A stretch of 64,000 nt of DNA from Xanthobacter autotrophicus Py2 (GCA_000017645.1 CP000781.1:2715501-2779500); one strand, 5' to 3'. Positions 37,929 to 46,338 are shown, numbered from the stretch's first letter. A program made the numbers and translations. The notes: generated by a model not told the origin, from the sequence alone.

Positions 37929-39557
37929 TCAGACCTCCTTGGCCATCTCGCGCAGCCGGAACTTCTGGATCTTGCCGGTCGACGTCTTCGGGATCTCCTC
38001 GAAGACGATGTGGCGCGGGCACTTATAAGCCGCCAGATGGGTCCGGCAATGGGCGATCAGGTCCTCCGCCGTCGCGCTCGCGCCCTCGCGCAGCTCGACG
38101 AAGGCGACCGGGGTCTCGCCCCACTTCTCGTCGGGCTTGGCCACCACCGCCGCCGCACTCACCGCCGGGTGCTTGTAGAGGGCGTCCTCCACCTCGATGG
38201 AGGAGATGTTCTCGCCGCCCGAGATGATGATGTCCTTGGAGCGGTCCTTCAGCTGGATATAGCCGTCGGGATGCTTCACCCCGAGGTCGCCGGAATGGAA
38301 CCAGCCGCCGGCGAACGCAGCGTCGGTGGCGGTGGGGTTCTTGAGGTAGCCCTTCATCACCACGTTGCCGCGGAACATCACCTCGCCCAGCGTCTCGCCA
38401 TCGGCGGGCACCGGCACCATGGTGTCGGGATCCAGCACATCGAGGGCTTCGAGCGCGCCGTAGCGCACGCCCTGGCGTGCTTTCTTGATGGCGCGCTCCT
38501 GCGCGGGCAGGGCGTCCCACTCGGCGTGCCACTCGTTGACCACGGAGGGGCCGTAGACCTCGGTGAGGCCGTACACATGCACCACGTTGAAGCCCGCCTC
38601 CTGCATGGCGGCGAGCACCGCTTCCGGCGGCGGGGCGGCGGCGGTGATGAACTCCACCTTGTGGGGCAGGGGCCGCTTGTCGGCGTCCGGCGTGTTGAGC
38701 AGCGTGGACATGACGATGGGGGCGCCGCACATGTGCGTCACCTTGTAGTCGGCGATGGCGTCGAAGATGGGCTTGGCGCGTACCTGGCGCAGGCACACAT
38801 GGGTGCCGGCGGCCAGCGTGATGGACCAGGGGAAGCACCAGCCGTTGCAGTGGAACATGGGCAGCGTCCACAGATAGACCGGATGCTTGCCGAGGCTGCA
38901 GGTGACCACGTTGCCCACCGCCAGCAAATGCGCGCCGCGATGGTGATAGACCACGCCCTTGGGGTCGCCGGTGGTGCCGGAGGTGTAGTTGAGCGCAATA
39001 GCGTCCCACTCGTCGTCGGGCGTTTTCCAGGCGAAGTCGGCGTCGCCGGTGGCCAGGAAATCCTCGTATTCGATGGTGCCGATGCGCTCGCCCTTGCCGG
39101 TGAATTCCGGGTCGTCATAGTCGATGACCACGGGCTTGCGCGTCGCCATGGCCAGAGCAGCCTTCATGACGGGGGAGAATTCCCGGTCGGTGATGAGCAC
39201 CTTGGCCTCGCCATGGTCGAGGGTGAAGGCGAGGATGGCGGCGTCGAGGCGGGTATTGAGGGAATTGAGGACCGCGCCCGTCATGGGCACGCCGTAGTGG
39301 GCCTCCAGCATGGCCGGCGCGTTGGGCAGCATCACCGCGACCGTGTCGCCCTTGCCGACGCCCAGCTTGGCGAGGGCCGAGGCGAGCCGCCGGCTGCGCG
39401 CATAGAAATCGCGATAGTTGCGACGCAGCGCACCGTGGATGATGGCCGTGTGGTCCGGGAACACGCCGGCTGCCCGCTCCAGGAAGCCGAGCGGCGTCAG
39501 CGGCTGGAAGTTCGCGGGATTGCGGTCGAGATGCAGGTCATAGATGCCGCCGGCCAT
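37929..39557 (-). CDS. Acyl-CoA synthetase (AMP-forming ligase)
   Basis: A 542-residue AMP-binding ligase that activates a carboxylic acid to its CoA thioester. Core motifs: YTSGTTGDPKG (P-loop), VYGLTEVYGP, GWFHSGDLG, KDRSKDIIISGGENIS and the C-terminal catalytic lysine in TSTGKIQKF. The family branch with LPMFHCNGWCFPW handles medium or aromatic acids, but the substrate is not certain. It is divergent from prpE over 318 bp and its stop is directly followed by the PhnA-domain start codon. Confidence 0.9.
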   Translation of the reverse strand: MAGGIYDLHLDRNPANFQPLTPLGFLERAAGVFPDHTAIIHGALRRNYRDFYARSRRLASALAKLGVGKGDTVAVMLPNAPAMLEAHYGVPMTGAVLNSLNTRLDAAILAFTLDHGEAKVLITDREFSPVMKAALAMATRKPVVIDYDDPEFTGKGERIGTIEYEDFLATGDADFAWKTPDDEWDAIALNYTSGTTGDPKGVVYHHRGAHLLAVGNVVTCSLGKHPVYLWTLPMFHCNGWCFPWSITLAAGTHVCLRQVRAKPIFDAIADYKVTHMCGAPIVMSTLLNTPDADKRPLPHKVEFITAAAPPPEAVLAAMQEAGFNVVHVYGLTEVYGPSVVNEWHAEWDALPAQERAIKKARQGVRYGALEALDVLDPDTMVPVPADGETLGEVMFRGNVVMKGYLKNPTATDAAFAGGWFHSGDLGVKHPDGYIQLKDRSKDIIISGGENISSIEVEDALYKHPAVSAAAVVAKPDEKWGETPVAFVELREGASATAEDLIAHCRTHLAAYKCPRHIVFEEIPKTSTGKIQKFRLREMAKEV

Positions 39558-39875
39558 CGGTCCCCCCCTTGGTCTAGGCTTTTAGGGCGCGGCGGTGTCG
39601 GCGCGCCGAAATTTCGGTTGTATTCGGGCCGCGACCGTAGCCGAGGCAGGCGATCAGGTGCAATCTCGCCAACGCGCGACGAAAGTCTCACCGGTGTCCG
39701 CCATATGGCTGTCGCGGATTGCGATCTGCTGATTCGGGTCAATTTATTGGACCAGGTGAACTGTGTGGTCCAAGAATTTTCCCGACCAAGGTCTTACGCA
39801 TTTGTGCGAACTTGCGTCGTGGATAGGTGACCGGCAGTAACCAACCCCAACAAGAGGGTCGAATGGGAGGCGTCC
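39558..39875. other. 318-bp divergent gap, acyl-CoA synthetase / prpE
   Basis: It holds both promoters and an 8-bp inverted repeat (39747-39773). The stretch 39720-39800 is AT-richer than the surroundings. A second ATG at about 39863 in front of prpE contributes the ribosome site GGGAGG. Confidence 0.6.
39747..39773. promoter_or_regulatory. Candidate operator upstream of prpE
   Basis: TTGGACCA and TGGTCCAA, a perfect 8-bp inverted repeat with 11 bases between. It lies about 105 bp before the prpE start in an AT-rich patch, where a promoter or repressor site would be expected. The regulator is not known. Confidence 0.55.
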
Positions 39876-41792
39876 ATGTCCGAAGTCGGAACGAGCGGAT
39901 ACGCTGAAGCCTATGCCAGCTGGCGTGCGGATCCTTCCGCTTTCTGGGGCGCGGCGGCGCAGTCGCTGGAGTGGTCCAAGGCGCCAGAGAAGATGTTCGA
40001 TCCCGAGGCCGGCGTCTATGGTCGCTGGTTCCCCGACGCCGTGGGCAATATCTGCCACAACGCCCTCGACCGCCACGTGGCGGCCGGCCGTGGCGACCAG
40101 GCGGCGTTGATCTATGACAGCCCGGTCACCGGCGCCAAGCGCACCCTCACCTATGCGCAATTGCTCAAAGAGGTGAGCACGCTCGGCGCGGTGCTGCAGG
40201 ATCTCGGCGTCGGCAAGGGCGACCGGGTGCTGATCTATATGCCCATGGTGCCCGAGGCCATCGGCGCCATGCTGGCCTGCGCCCGCATCGGCGCCATCCA
40301 TTCGGTGGTGTTCGGCGGGTTCGCGGCGAAGGAACTGGCGACCCGCATCGAGGATGCCGAGCCGAAGGTGATCCTCGCCGCCTCCTGCGGCATCGAGCCC
40401 AACCGCGTGGTGGCCTACAAGCCGCTGCTTGACCTCGCCATTTCCATGTCGGCGGTCAAGCCCCAGCGCTGCCTCGTGCTCCAGCGTCCCGAGGGGCCCG
40501 GCGCCCTGACCGAGGGTCGCGACCTCGACTGGGCGGTGGCCTGCGCGGCAGCGGCCGATGCCGGCAAGAGCGCGCCCTGCGCGGACATGGCGGCCACCGA
40601 CCCGCTCTACATCCTCTACACCTCCGGGACCACGGGCAAGCCCAAGGGCGTCGTGCGCGACGTGGGCGGCTACATGGTGGCGCTCGACTGGAGCATGAAG
40701 AACCTCTACGGCATCGCCCCCGGCGAGGTGTTCTGGACCGCCTCCGACATCGGCTGGGTGGTGGGGCATTCCTACATCGTCTACGGCCCGCTGATCCATG
40801 GCGCGACCACTCTCGTCTACGAGGGCAAGCCGGTGGGTACGCCGGACCCCGGCGCGTTCTGGCGGGTGATCGAGGAGCACAAGGTGGTGGCGCTGTTCAC
40901 CGCGCCCACCGCCCTGCGCGCCATCAAGAAGGAGGATCCCGACTGCCTGCTGAAGCAGGGTCGCGACCTCTCCCGTTTCCGCACCCTGTTCCTCGCCGGC
41001 GAGCGCGCCGATCCCGATACGGTGATCTGGGCGCAGCAGCAGCTGAAGGTCCCGGTGGTGGACCACTGGTGGCAGACCGAGACCGGCTGGGCCATCGCCG
41101 CCAATCCGGTGGGCCTCGGCCTTCTGCCCACCAAGCTCGGCTCGCCCACCGTGCCCATGCCGGGCTATGACGTGGAGATCGTGGACGAGGCCGCCAAGCC
41201 GGTGCCGGCGGGCACCATGGGCTCCATCGTGGTGAAGTTGCCGCTGCCTCCCGGCTGCCTGCCCACACTGTGGCAGCAGGACGACCGCTTCGCCGAGGGC
41301 TACCTCGCCGACTATCCCGGCTACTACAAGACCTCCGATGCCGGCTTCCTGGACGATGACGGCTACGTCTTCGTCATGGGCCGCACCGACGACATCATCA
41401 ACGTCGCCGGCCATCGTCTGTCCACCGGCGGCATGGAGGAGGTTCTGGCCTCCCATCCGGACGTGGCCGAGTGCGCGGTGATCGGCGTCAAGGACGAGCT
41501 GAAGGGCGAGGTGCCCTGCGGCTTCGTGGTGCTGAAGGCCGGTGAACGGCGCGCGCCCGACGTGATCGAGAAGGAACTGGTGGGCCTCGTGCGCGACCGC
41601 ATCGGCCCGGTGGCAGCCTTCAAGCTGGCGGTAACTGTAAACCGCCTGCCCAAGACCCGCTCGGGCAAGATCCTGCGCGGCACCATGAAGAAGATCGCGG
41701 ATCACGACGAATGGTCGGTTCCGGCCACCATCGATGACGCCGGCGTGCTCGAGGAGATCGAGGACGTGCTGAAGGCCCGCGGCATCGCCTGA
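39876..41792 (+). CDS. prpE: Propionyl-CoA synthetase
   Basis: A 638-residue AMP-forming ligase of the acetyl/propionyl-CoA synthetase branch. The N-terminal block YAEAYASWRADPSAFWGAAA and GRWFPDAVGNICHNALDRHV are typical of PrpE. Core motifs YTSGTTGKPKGVVRD, WWQTETGW, TDDIINVAGHRLSTG and the catalytic lysine in TRSGKILRG are intact. It makes propionyl-CoA from propionate, ATP and CoA; acetate may also be used. The ribosome site GGGAGG precedes the ATG by about 6 bases. It is divergent from another acyl-CoA synthetase and could supply CoA esters from acids taken up by ActP-type carriers. Confidence 0.9.
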   Translation: MSEVGTSGYAEAYASWRADPSAFWGAAAQSLEWSKAPEKMFDPEAGVYGRWFPDAVGNICHNALDRHVAAGRGDQAALIYDSPVTGAKRTLTYAQLLKEVSTLGAVLQDLGVGKGDRVLIYMPMVPEAIGAMLACARIGAIHSVVFGGFAAKELATRIEDAEPKVILAASCGIEPNRVVAYKPLLDLAISMSAVKPQRCLVLQRPEGPGALTEGRDLDWAVACAAAADAGKSAPCADMAATDPLYILYTSGTTGKPKGVVRDVGGYMVALDWSMKNLYGIAPGEVFWTASDIGWVVGHSYIVYGPLIHGATTLVYEGKPVGTPDPGAFWRVIEEHKVVALFTAPTALRAIKKEDPDCLLKQGRDLSRFRTLFLAGERADPDTVIWAQQQLKVPVVDHWWQTETGWAIAANPVGLGLLPTKLGSPTVPMPGYDVEIVDEAAKPVPAGTMGSIVVKLPLPPGCLPTLWQQDDRFAEGYLADYPGYYKTSDAGFLDDDGYVFVMGRTDDIINVAGHRLSTGGMEEVLASHPDVAECAVIGVKDELKGEVPCGFVVLKAGERRAPDVIEKELVGLVRDRIGPVAAFKLAVTVNRLPKTRSGKILRGTMKKIADHDEWSVPATIDDAGVLEEIEDVLKARGIA

Positions 41793-41809
41793 GTTCGTAT
41801 GGGAGAAGA

Positions 41810-41844
41810 GCCTGGACGCAGCAATTGCGTGCCTGCGTCCAGGC
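41810..41844 (+). terminator. Strong hairpin after prpE
   Basis: GCCTGGACGCA (41810-41820) and TGCGTCCAGGC (41834-41844), 11 bp perfect, loop of 13. It lies 18 bp after the prpE stop; no U-tract follows, so it may be a stability or rho-independent-like element. Confidence 0.55.
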
Positions 41845-41932
41845 CCCAGACACCGATCCGCAACAGCGATCCGGCAAATGCTGCCGGTCCGTCGCCGGGG
41901 GCGAGAGGCCCGTCCGGCCTCTCTGTCAGTCG

Positions 41933-42268
41933 TCAGCGGCTATAGCTGCCGCCGCGGAATGGCTCGAAACAGCTATAGCCGATGAAGCACTGGGGATTGT
42001 CCTTTGTCGGCACCCATTCCGGCCTGGTGTCCTGATCGTAGAGGCAGAAGCTCCGGTCGCGCACATAGCGATCGTAGAGCGTTCGGGAGGTCGCCAGTAC
42101 GGCAGACCCCCGCGTGTTGATAAGCGCCGCCGCTTCCGCGCACGTCATGGTGATGCTCGGGGTCTGGGCAACAGCGTGGCCGGTGCCGGCCAAAAGCGCG
42201 AGGCCCGCGAGAAGCCCGGGACCGGCCAACAGCGCGAACGTGCCGATGGCAAGGGGCAATCGTCTCAT
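41933..42268 (-). CDS. Secreted four-cysteine protein, paralogue A
   Basis: A 111-residue protein with a signal peptide ending near residue 35 (GHAVAQ). The mature part of about 75 residues has Cys43, Cys75, Cys94 and Cys100, spaced to form two disulfides, in the pattern TCAEAAALI, YDRYV, WVPTKDNPQCFIGYSC. I do not recognise a named family. The neighbour at 42421 is a clear paralogue on the same strand. A periplasmic or secreted role is implied. ATG at 42268 is the natural start for the signal peptide. Confidence 0.75.
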   Translation of the reverse strand: MRRLPLAIGTFALLAGPGLLAGLALLAGTGHAVAQTPSITMTCAEAAALINTRGSAVLATSRTLYDRYVRDRSFCLYDQDTRPEWVPTKDNPQCFIGYSCFEPFRGGSYSR

Positions 42269-42420
42269 CTTCGACCTTTCCGTTCGGAATGTCCGTCGGG
42301 CTGACGCCCTACAGCTGGTGCGCGGCGGTCCGATCCTCAAGGGTGTCCCGCCTGCGGAGCGGGTCTCGTGAAGCGGCTCCTGCCGAAACCGCGCTTGCCG
42401 AATCGGCGCCTGCGCGGCCG

Positions 42421-42735
42421 TCACCGGCCCAGGCCGTTGTCGCGACTCGGCACGTAGCACGTATATCCCACAAAGCACTGTGGATTATCCCGCGTCTTCA
42501 CCCACTCCGCCTTGAGCTGCTCGGCACCCGAGCAGTAGCGAATCTGGCTGACATAGCGGTCGTAGATGTTGGGACCGGTGCCGAGCACGATGGCGCCGCT
42601 CCTCGTCACCAGGCCGGCGGCCTCCTGGCAGGACAGGGCAAGGGTGTCCGGGCGCGCCTGGGCCTCGACCGGGCCGGCGGCGAGGGTGGCGAGGAGGAGC
42701 GCGGCCGCCAGCGGTGGGACTCGGGAAAGTTGCAT
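42421..42735 (-). CDS. Secreted four-cysteine protein, paralogue B
   Basis: A 104-residue protein with a signal peptide cleaved near residue 26 (GPVEAQA). Cys36, Cys68, Cys87 and Cys93 match the four cysteines of paralogue A, as do EAAxL, YDRYV, W-V-x-T-x-DNPQCF and GYxC. Ribosome site GAGGAG precedes the ATG. The two genes are separated by 152 bp and probably arose by tandem duplication. Function unknown; a small disulfide-stabilised periplasmic or surface protein is all that can be said. Confidence 0.75.
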   Translation of the reverse strand: MQLSRVPPLAAALLLATLAAGPVEAQARPDTLALSCQEAAGLVTRSGAIVLGTGPNIYDRYVSQIRYCSGAEQLKAEWVKTRDNPQCFVGYTCYVPSRDNGLGR

Positions 42736-43066
42736 CGCAAGGCTCCTCTTCGGGGATCGGACCGGCTCGAATCCCAATCTCTTCCCCCTTATCTGAATGA
42801 GGGCTGAAGACATTGTGTTTACGTTCTTTTTACCGTTTGGCCACGGAACCGACGGCCTCGCGCTCCGGAAGCCCCGCAAATTGCGCTAAGGGACGGTAAC
42901 CCAATATAATTTCGGCAATTGGTTGTGCTGATTTGGGTTCGGTGTGGCAGGAATGTAACGGCTTTCGGAGAGGGCCTCTGCTAGATAGGTGCCACTGGAC
43001 GAAGTGACTCGTGTTCCGCGTCTGTAACGAAACGAATTTGCGTAACACCCAACAAGGGGGTTGGTC
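42736..43066. other. 331-bp divergent gap before the porin array
   Basis: It is AT-richer than average, with the promoter block of porin gene 1 (42954-42986). No additional gene is credible. The upstream part must carry the promoter of the four-Cys genes. Confidence 0.6.
42954..42986 (+). promoter_or_regulatory. Conserved promoter-like block of porin gene 1
   Basis: TGTAAC, 21 bases, then CTAGAT, with GGGCCTCTG directly before CTAGAT. The same arrangement and spacing recurs at 44176 and 45394, although the rest of the upstream DNA of gene 1 differs, so this block is under selection and is probably the promoter. Confidence 0.6.
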
Positions 43067-43819
43067 ATGAAGAAGTTCCTTCTCGCCACTGTCGCGCTGG
43101 CGGCGCTTTCGGCTCCGGCCATGGCTGCTGACCTGGCGACGAAGTACCCGGTCAAGGCCGTGGCCGTTGTCCCGGTGTTCTCCTGGACCGGCTTCTATAT
43201 CGGCGCCAACGTCGGTTACGGCGGTGACAAGTTCACCTTCGACGAGGTCGAGTCCTACTACTATGGCGCGTATCCCTACTACGCCAACAGCACGAGCCTG
43301 AACTCTTCCGGCTTCTTCGCCGGCGGTCAGATCGGCTACAACTACCAGTTCGCCAACAACGTGGTGCTGGGCGTCGAGACCGACCTGCAGTGGTCGGGCA
43401 TCGAGGGCAAGGAAGACTACTCTTCCGTCTACATCTATGGCGGCTATCCCTACACCTCCAGCTACGGCGCGTCGGTTGACTACTTCGGTACGATCCGCGC
43501 TCGCATCGGCTACGCTTTCGACCGGTTCCTGCCCTACATCACCGGTGGTGCGGCCTACGGCAAGACCAAGGTCTCTGGCAGCTACGCTGGCGAGGGCTTC
43601 GGATCCTTTGATTCGTCCTCCACCAACTGGGGTTGGACCGTCGGCGGTGGCGTGGAATATGCCATCACCAACAACTGGACGTTCAAGACCGAATATCTGT
43701 ACGTCGATCTCGGCAGCACCGACTACACCTACGGTTCGTATGACGGCTTCTACACCTATGCCGGCACCGTGGACACCAAGTTCCACACCCTCAAGGCTGG
43801 TGTGAACTACAAGTTCTGA
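43067..43819 (+). CDS. Outer-membrane beta-barrel protein, array copy 1 (Omp25/31-like)
   Basis: A 250-residue porin-like protein. Signal peptide MKKFLLATVALAALSAPAMAA, then the family start SWTGFYIGANVGYGG, an eight-stranded barrel pattern rich in Gly/Tyr, and the terminal GVNYKF with C-terminal Phe needed for outer-membrane insertion. Relatives are Omp25/Omp31 surface proteins of Hyphomicrobiales. A TTG start six bases earlier is possible but ATG at 43067 is better. Compared with copies 2 and 3 it differs mainly in the Tyr-rich loops near 58-68 and around residues 175-235. A rho-independent terminator follows, so it is transcribed alone. Confidence 0.9.
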   Translation: MKKFLLATVALAALSAPAMAADLATKYPVKAVAVVPVFSWTGFYIGANVGYGGDKFTFDEVESYYYGAYPYYANSTSLNSSGFFAGGQIGYNYQFANNVVLGVETDLQWSGIEGKEDYSSVYIYGGYPYTSSYGASVDYFGTIRARIGYAFDRFLPYITGGAAYGKTKVSGSYAGEGFGSFDSSSTNWGWTVGGGVEYAITNNWTFKTEYLYVDLGSTDYTYGSYDGFYTYAGTVDTKFHTLKAGVNYKF

Positions 43820-43841
43820 TCGAAGCACTGCTTCGTCGGGA

Positions 43842-43871
43842 AAGCCCGCTGCTTCGGCAGCGGGCTTTTTT
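43842..43871 (+). terminator. Rho-independent terminator of porin gene 1
   Basis: AAGCCCGCTGC, loop TTCG, GCAGCGGGCTT, then six Ts: a textbook intrinsic terminator 22 bp after the stop. Confidence 0.93.
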
Positions 43872-44175
43872 ATTGCGCGGCGTGTTCCGGGGGATCTACG
43901 TCACGTAGCTCCGTTCCGTCAGCAATTTCCATGGATGTGATTCGGCGACCCCGGCCTTGCACCCGGCTCCGCATTGTCATCGGCTGCACGCCGCGAGGCC
44001 GCCTGTGTCCGGTGGCTGATCCCGGTAGGAACGTCCGCCCGACCGCGGAGGGGCATCCTCTGCTACCACCCTTCAATCTGGTCGTGCCGTCCGGGCCGAT
44101 TTCGGTATCCTGTTAACGGGCAGGTCGTTCTCTCCTAACGGATCAGCCGCTGTTTCGGCGCGACTGTGACTTGAA

Positions 44176-44208
44176 TGTAACAGCAATCCGACGGGGCCTC
44201 TGCTACAG
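44176..44208 (+). promoter_or_regulatory. Conserved promoter-like block of porin gene 2
   Basis: TGTAAC, 21 bases, CTACAG with GGGGCCTCTG before it; same spacing as at 42954 and 45394. Confidence 0.6.
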
Positions 44209-44292
44209 ATCATCCTCGAACGCGGCGTCTCCCGGGGCGGTCGCAATCAATGCGAATTCACAAGCACGGCTATTCCCAAAAAGGGGTTGGTT

Positions 44293-45039
44293 ATGAAGCG
44301 TCTTCTTCTCGCCACTGTCGCATTCGCGGCGCTCTCCGCTCCGGCCATGGCTGCTGACCTGGCGACGAAGTATCCGGTCAAGGCCGTGGCCGTTGTCCCG
44401 GTGTTCTCCTGGACCGGCTTCTATATCGGCGCCAACGTCGGTTACGGCGGTGACAAGTTCACCTTCGACGAAGTCGAGTCCTACTACGGCTATCCGTACT
44501 ACGCCAACAGCACGAGCCTGAACTCTTCCGGCTTCTTCGCCGGCGGTCAGATCGGCTACAACTACCAGTTCGCCAACAACGTGGTGCTGGGCGTCGAGAC
44601 CGACCTGCAGTGGTCGGGCATCGAGGGCAAGGAAGATTACTCTTCCGTCTACGTCTATGGCGGCTATCCCTACACCTCCAGCTACGGCGCGTCGGTTGAC
44701 TACTTCGGTACGATCCGCGCTCGCATCGGCTACGCTTTCGACCGGTTCCTGCCCTACATCACCGGTGGTGCTGCCTACGGCAAGACCAAGATCTCGAGCA
44801 GCTATGCTGGCGACGGCTTCGGCTCGCTCAGCGCTTCGGCCACCAACTGGGGCTGGACCGTCGGCGGCGGCGTGGAATACGCCATCACCAACAACTGGAC
44901 GTTCAAGACCGAATATCTGTACGTCGATCTGGGCAGCACCGATTACGCCTACGCCGACGGCTACGGCTACTACAGCTATGCCGGCACCGTGGACACCAAG
45001 TTCCACACCCTCAAGGCTGGTGTGAACTACAAGTTCTGA
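44293..45039 (+). CDS. Outer-membrane beta-barrel protein, array copy 2
   Basis: A 248-residue paralogue of copy 1 with the same signal peptide cleavage (AMAAD), SWTGFYIGANVGYGG start and GVNYKF end. It differs in a two-residue shorter loop near residue 60 and in the segment near residue 170-180 and 220-235, the expected surface loops. The 5' codons (ATGAAGCGTCTTCTT) match copy 3 rather than copy 1, suggesting that copies 2 and 3 are the most recent duplicates. Ribosome site AAGGGG precedes the ATG. Confidence 0.9.
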   Translation: MKRLLLATVAFAALSAPAMAADLATKYPVKAVAVVPVFSWTGFYIGANVGYGGDKFTFDEVESYYGYPYYANSTSLNSSGFFAGGQIGYNYQFANNVVLGVETDLQWSGIEGKEDYSSVYVYGGYPYTSSYGASVDYFGTIRARIGYAFDRFLPYITGGAAYGKTKISSSYAGDGFGSLSASATNWGWTVGGGVEYAITNNWTFKTEYLYVDLGSTDYAYADGYGYYSYAGTVDTKFHTLKAGVNYKF

Positions 45040-45061
45040 TCGAAGCACTGCTTCGTCGGGA

Positions 45062-45091
45062 AAGCCCGCTGCTTCGGCAGCGGGCTTTTTT
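45062..45091 (+). terminator. Rho-independent terminator of porin gene 2
   Basis: Identical to the one after gene 1: 11-bp stem, TTCG loop, T-run. Confidence 0.93.
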
Positions 45092-45393
45092 ATTGCGCGG
45101 CGTGTTCCGGGGGATCTACGTCACGTAGCTCCGTTCCGTCAGCCATTTCCATGGATGCGATTCGGCGACCCCGGCCTTGCACCCGGCTCCGCATTGTCAT
45201 CGGCTGCACGCTGCGAGGCCGCCTGTGTCCGGTGGCTGATCCCGGTAGGAACGTCCGCCCGACCGGCGAGGGGGGCTCCGCTACCGTCCTTCAATCTGGT
45301 CGTGCCGTCCGGGCCGATTTCGGTATCCTGCTAACGGGTAAGTCGTTCTTTCCTAACGGATCAGCCGCTGTTTCGGCGCGGCTGTGACTTGGA

Positions 45394-45426
45394 TGTAACA
45401 GCAATCCGGCGGGGCCTCTGCTACAT
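45394..45426 (+). promoter_or_regulatory. Conserved promoter-like block of porin gene 3
   Basis: TGTAAC, 21 bases, CTACAT with GGGGCCTCTG before it. Confidence 0.6.
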
Positions 45427-45510
45427 AACATCCCAGAACGCGGCGCCTCCCGGGGCGGTCGCAATCAATACGAATTCACAAGCACGGCTTTGCCCAATAA
45501 GGGGTCGGTT

Positions 45511-46287
45511 ATGAAGCGTCTTCTTCTCGCCACTGTCGCGTTCGCAGCGCTCTCCGCTCCGGCCATGGCCGCTGACTTGGCGACGAAGTATCCGGTCAAG
45601 GCCGTGGCCGTCGCTCCTGTGTTTTCCTGGACCGGCTTCTACATCGGCGCCAACGTCGGTTACGGTGGTGACAAGTTCACCTTCGACGAAGTCGAGTCGT
45701 ACAACGGCTATCCCTACTACGCGACCAGCACGAGCCTGAACTCTTCCGGCTTCTTCGCCGGCGGTCAGATCGGCTACAACTACCAGTTCGCCAACAACGT
45801 GGTGCTGGGCGCCGAAACCGACCTCCAGTGGTCTGGTATCGAAGGCAAGGCAGACTACTCTTCCGTCTACCTCTATGGCGGCTATCCCTACACCTCCAGC
45901 TTCGGTGCTTCGGTCGATTACTTCGGTACGATCCGTGCTCGCATCGGTTACGCCTTCGACCGGTTCCTGCCCTACATCACCGGTGGTGCCGCTTACGGCA
46001 AGACCAAGGTGTCCGGCTCCTACTACGATTATAGCGTCGGTGGGTTCAGTGCTTCGGGCACCAACTGGGGTTGGACCGTCGGCGGCGGCGTTGAATACGC
46101 CATCACCAACAACTGGACGTTCAAGACCGAGTATCTGTACGTCGACTTGGGCAGCACCGATTACACGTATGCCAGCGGCTCCGGTCCCGAGGCAATGATT
46201 GCTCTGGACCGCGGCTACTCCAACACCACCGGCTCCGTGGACACCAAGTTCCACACCCTCAAGGCCGGCGTGAACTACAAGTTCTGA
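45511..46287 (+). CDS. Outer-membrane beta-barrel protein, array copy 3
   Basis: A 258-residue paralogue, the most divergent of the three in the C-terminal surface loop: residues about 222-240 carry an insertion (GSGPEAMIALDRGYSN) absent from the others. Signal peptide, first strand and terminal GVNYKF are conserved. Ribosome site AAGGGG. Synonymous differences are more frequent here than between copies 1 and 2 in the body of the gene, pointing to older divergence or partial gene conversion of the other two. Confidence 0.9.
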   Translation: MKRLLLATVAFAALSAPAMAADLATKYPVKAVAVAPVFSWTGFYIGANVGYGGDKFTFDEVESYNGYPYYATSTSLNSSGFFAGGQIGYNYQFANNVVLGAETDLQWSGIEGKADYSSVYLYGGYPYTSSFGASVDYFGTIRARIGYAFDRFLPYITGGAAYGKTKVSGSYYDYSVGGFSASGTNWGWTVGGGVEYAITNNWTFKTEYLYVDLGSTDYTYASGSGPEAMIALDRGYSNTTGSVDTKFHTLKAGVNYKF

Positions 46288-46308
46288 TCGAAGCTCGGCT
46301 TCGTCGGG

Positions 46309-46338
46309 AAAGCCCGCTGCTCCGGCAGCGGGCTTTTT
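46309..46338 (+). terminator. Rho-independent terminator of porin gene 3
   Basis: AAGCCCGCTGC, loop TCCG, GCAGCGGGCTT, T-run. One loop base differs from the other two. Confidence 0.93.

Larger units (their letters stand above)
43820..44292 (+). other. 473-bp spacer between porin genes 1 and 2
   Basis: Terminator, palindrome CTACGTCACGTAG at 43896-43908, about 250 bp without recognisable function, then the promoter block at 44176. Short reading frames inside show no credible ribosome site. Confidence 0.7.
45040..45510 (+). other. 471-bp spacer between porin genes 2 and 3
   Basis: A near-copy of the first spacer: terminator, palindrome CTACGTCACGTAG at 45116-45128, then the promoter block at 45394. 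No gene. Confidence 0.7.
43067..46338 (+). repeat. Threefold tandem array of porin genes (about 1.22-kb unit)
   Basis: Start-to-start distances are 1226 and 1218 bp. Coding parts are highly similar; the spacers 43820-44292 and 45040-45510 are nearly identical over about 470 bp, including terminator, a 13-bp palindrome and the promoter block. After the third terminator the similarity stops. Confidence 0.93.
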
